From Sulfurimonas sp. (GTDB lineage: Bacteria > Campylobacterota > Campylobacteria > Campylobacterales > Sulfurimonadaceae): a stretch of 5,046 nt of DNA. The translations under genes were made by a program, and so were the position numbers. The stretch is taken from the NCBI GenBank assembly GCA_027056465.1, contig JALUKS010000037.1:1-5046 (forward strand), in the 5' to 3' direction. Numbering within the stretch: position 1 is the first letter of the stretch; each line of letters begins with the position of its first letter. The notes beneath the pieces were generated by a model that was given only the letters and a program-made list of their open reading frames with translations, had not been told where the DNA came from and ran no database searches. Of this stretch, positions 4,934 to 5,046 are shown in pieces.

Positions 4934-5046
4934 TAGCCAACTCCTGAAGCATTTTTGATAATGTCACTAGGGAGTTTACTACGAAGTCGCCAAACTAAAG
5001 TACGTACACTATTCTCAGTAGCTCCATGTTCACTCCAGACATACTC
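4918..5046 (-). CDS. OmpR/PhoB-type response regulator, C-terminal part of DNA-binding domain
   Basis: The last 42 residues of a two-component response regulator; the receiver domain and most of the winged helix lie beyond the right edge. The visible part reads VWSEHGATENSVRTLVWRLR, then SKL, then IIKNASGVGYYIEE and stop. This is the recognition helix of the Trans_reg_C winged helix (ENSVRTLVWRLRSKL) followed by the C-terminal beta hairpin (G-x-GYY), where OmpR/PhoB proteins usually have R-G-x-GY. Asn-Ala-Ser in place of the usual R before G is common in regulators of this phylum as far as I recall. The protein ends almost immediately after the hairpin, as normal. The gene is convergent with the deformylase-like gene. 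Its partner kinase and signal cannot be seen. Confidence 0.85.
   Translation of the reverse strand, partial: EYVWSEHGATENSVRTLVWRLRSKLPSDIIKNASGVGYYIEE

Overview
The window reads as chromosomal DNA of a sulfur-metabolising member of the Campylobacterota (Sulfurimonas, Sulfurovum, Sulfuricurvum or a close relative). The grounds are the low G+C content, the A-rich ribosome binding sites, the DUF3373-type outer-membrane porin that I associate with this phylum, and the pairing of a polysulfide/thiosulfate reductase with a sulfide:quinone oxidoreductase (SQR). The genus call is inference from protein character, not from a search.

Layout. Positions 1-592 (minus) hold the first 197 codons of a Tat-exported molybdopterin/4Fe-4S reductase of the PsrA/PhsA family; the rest lies beyond the left edge. 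Positions 593-798 are a non-coding gap with a perfect 9-bp-arm inverted repeat just upstream of that gene and a hairpin terminator just after the porin. Positions 799-2181 (minus) encode a 460-residue outer-membrane porin-like protein. Positions 2182-2367 are a divergent promoter region. Positions 2368-3840 (plus) encode an SQR-family flavoprotein, followed after 43 bases by a 58-residue small protein (3884-4060), probably in the same transcript. A strong hairpin (4067-4092) separates this unit from a 273-residue protein (4112-4933) whose first ~157 residues look like a peptide deformylase that has lost all its metal ligands, fused to three membrane helices. The right edge (4918-5046, minus) holds the last 42 residues of an OmpR/PhoB-type response regulator, converging on and overlapping the previous gene by 16 bases.

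How the genes may work together. SQR oxidises sulfide to sulfur/polysulfide and passes electrons to quinone. The PsrA-type enzyme runs the opposite way, reducing polysulfide or thiosulfate in the periplasm. The porin between them could supply the outer-membrane route for sulfur solutes. This coupling is inferred from gene order. The least explained parts are the 58-residue protein next to SQR and the membrane-tethered pseudo-deformylase.
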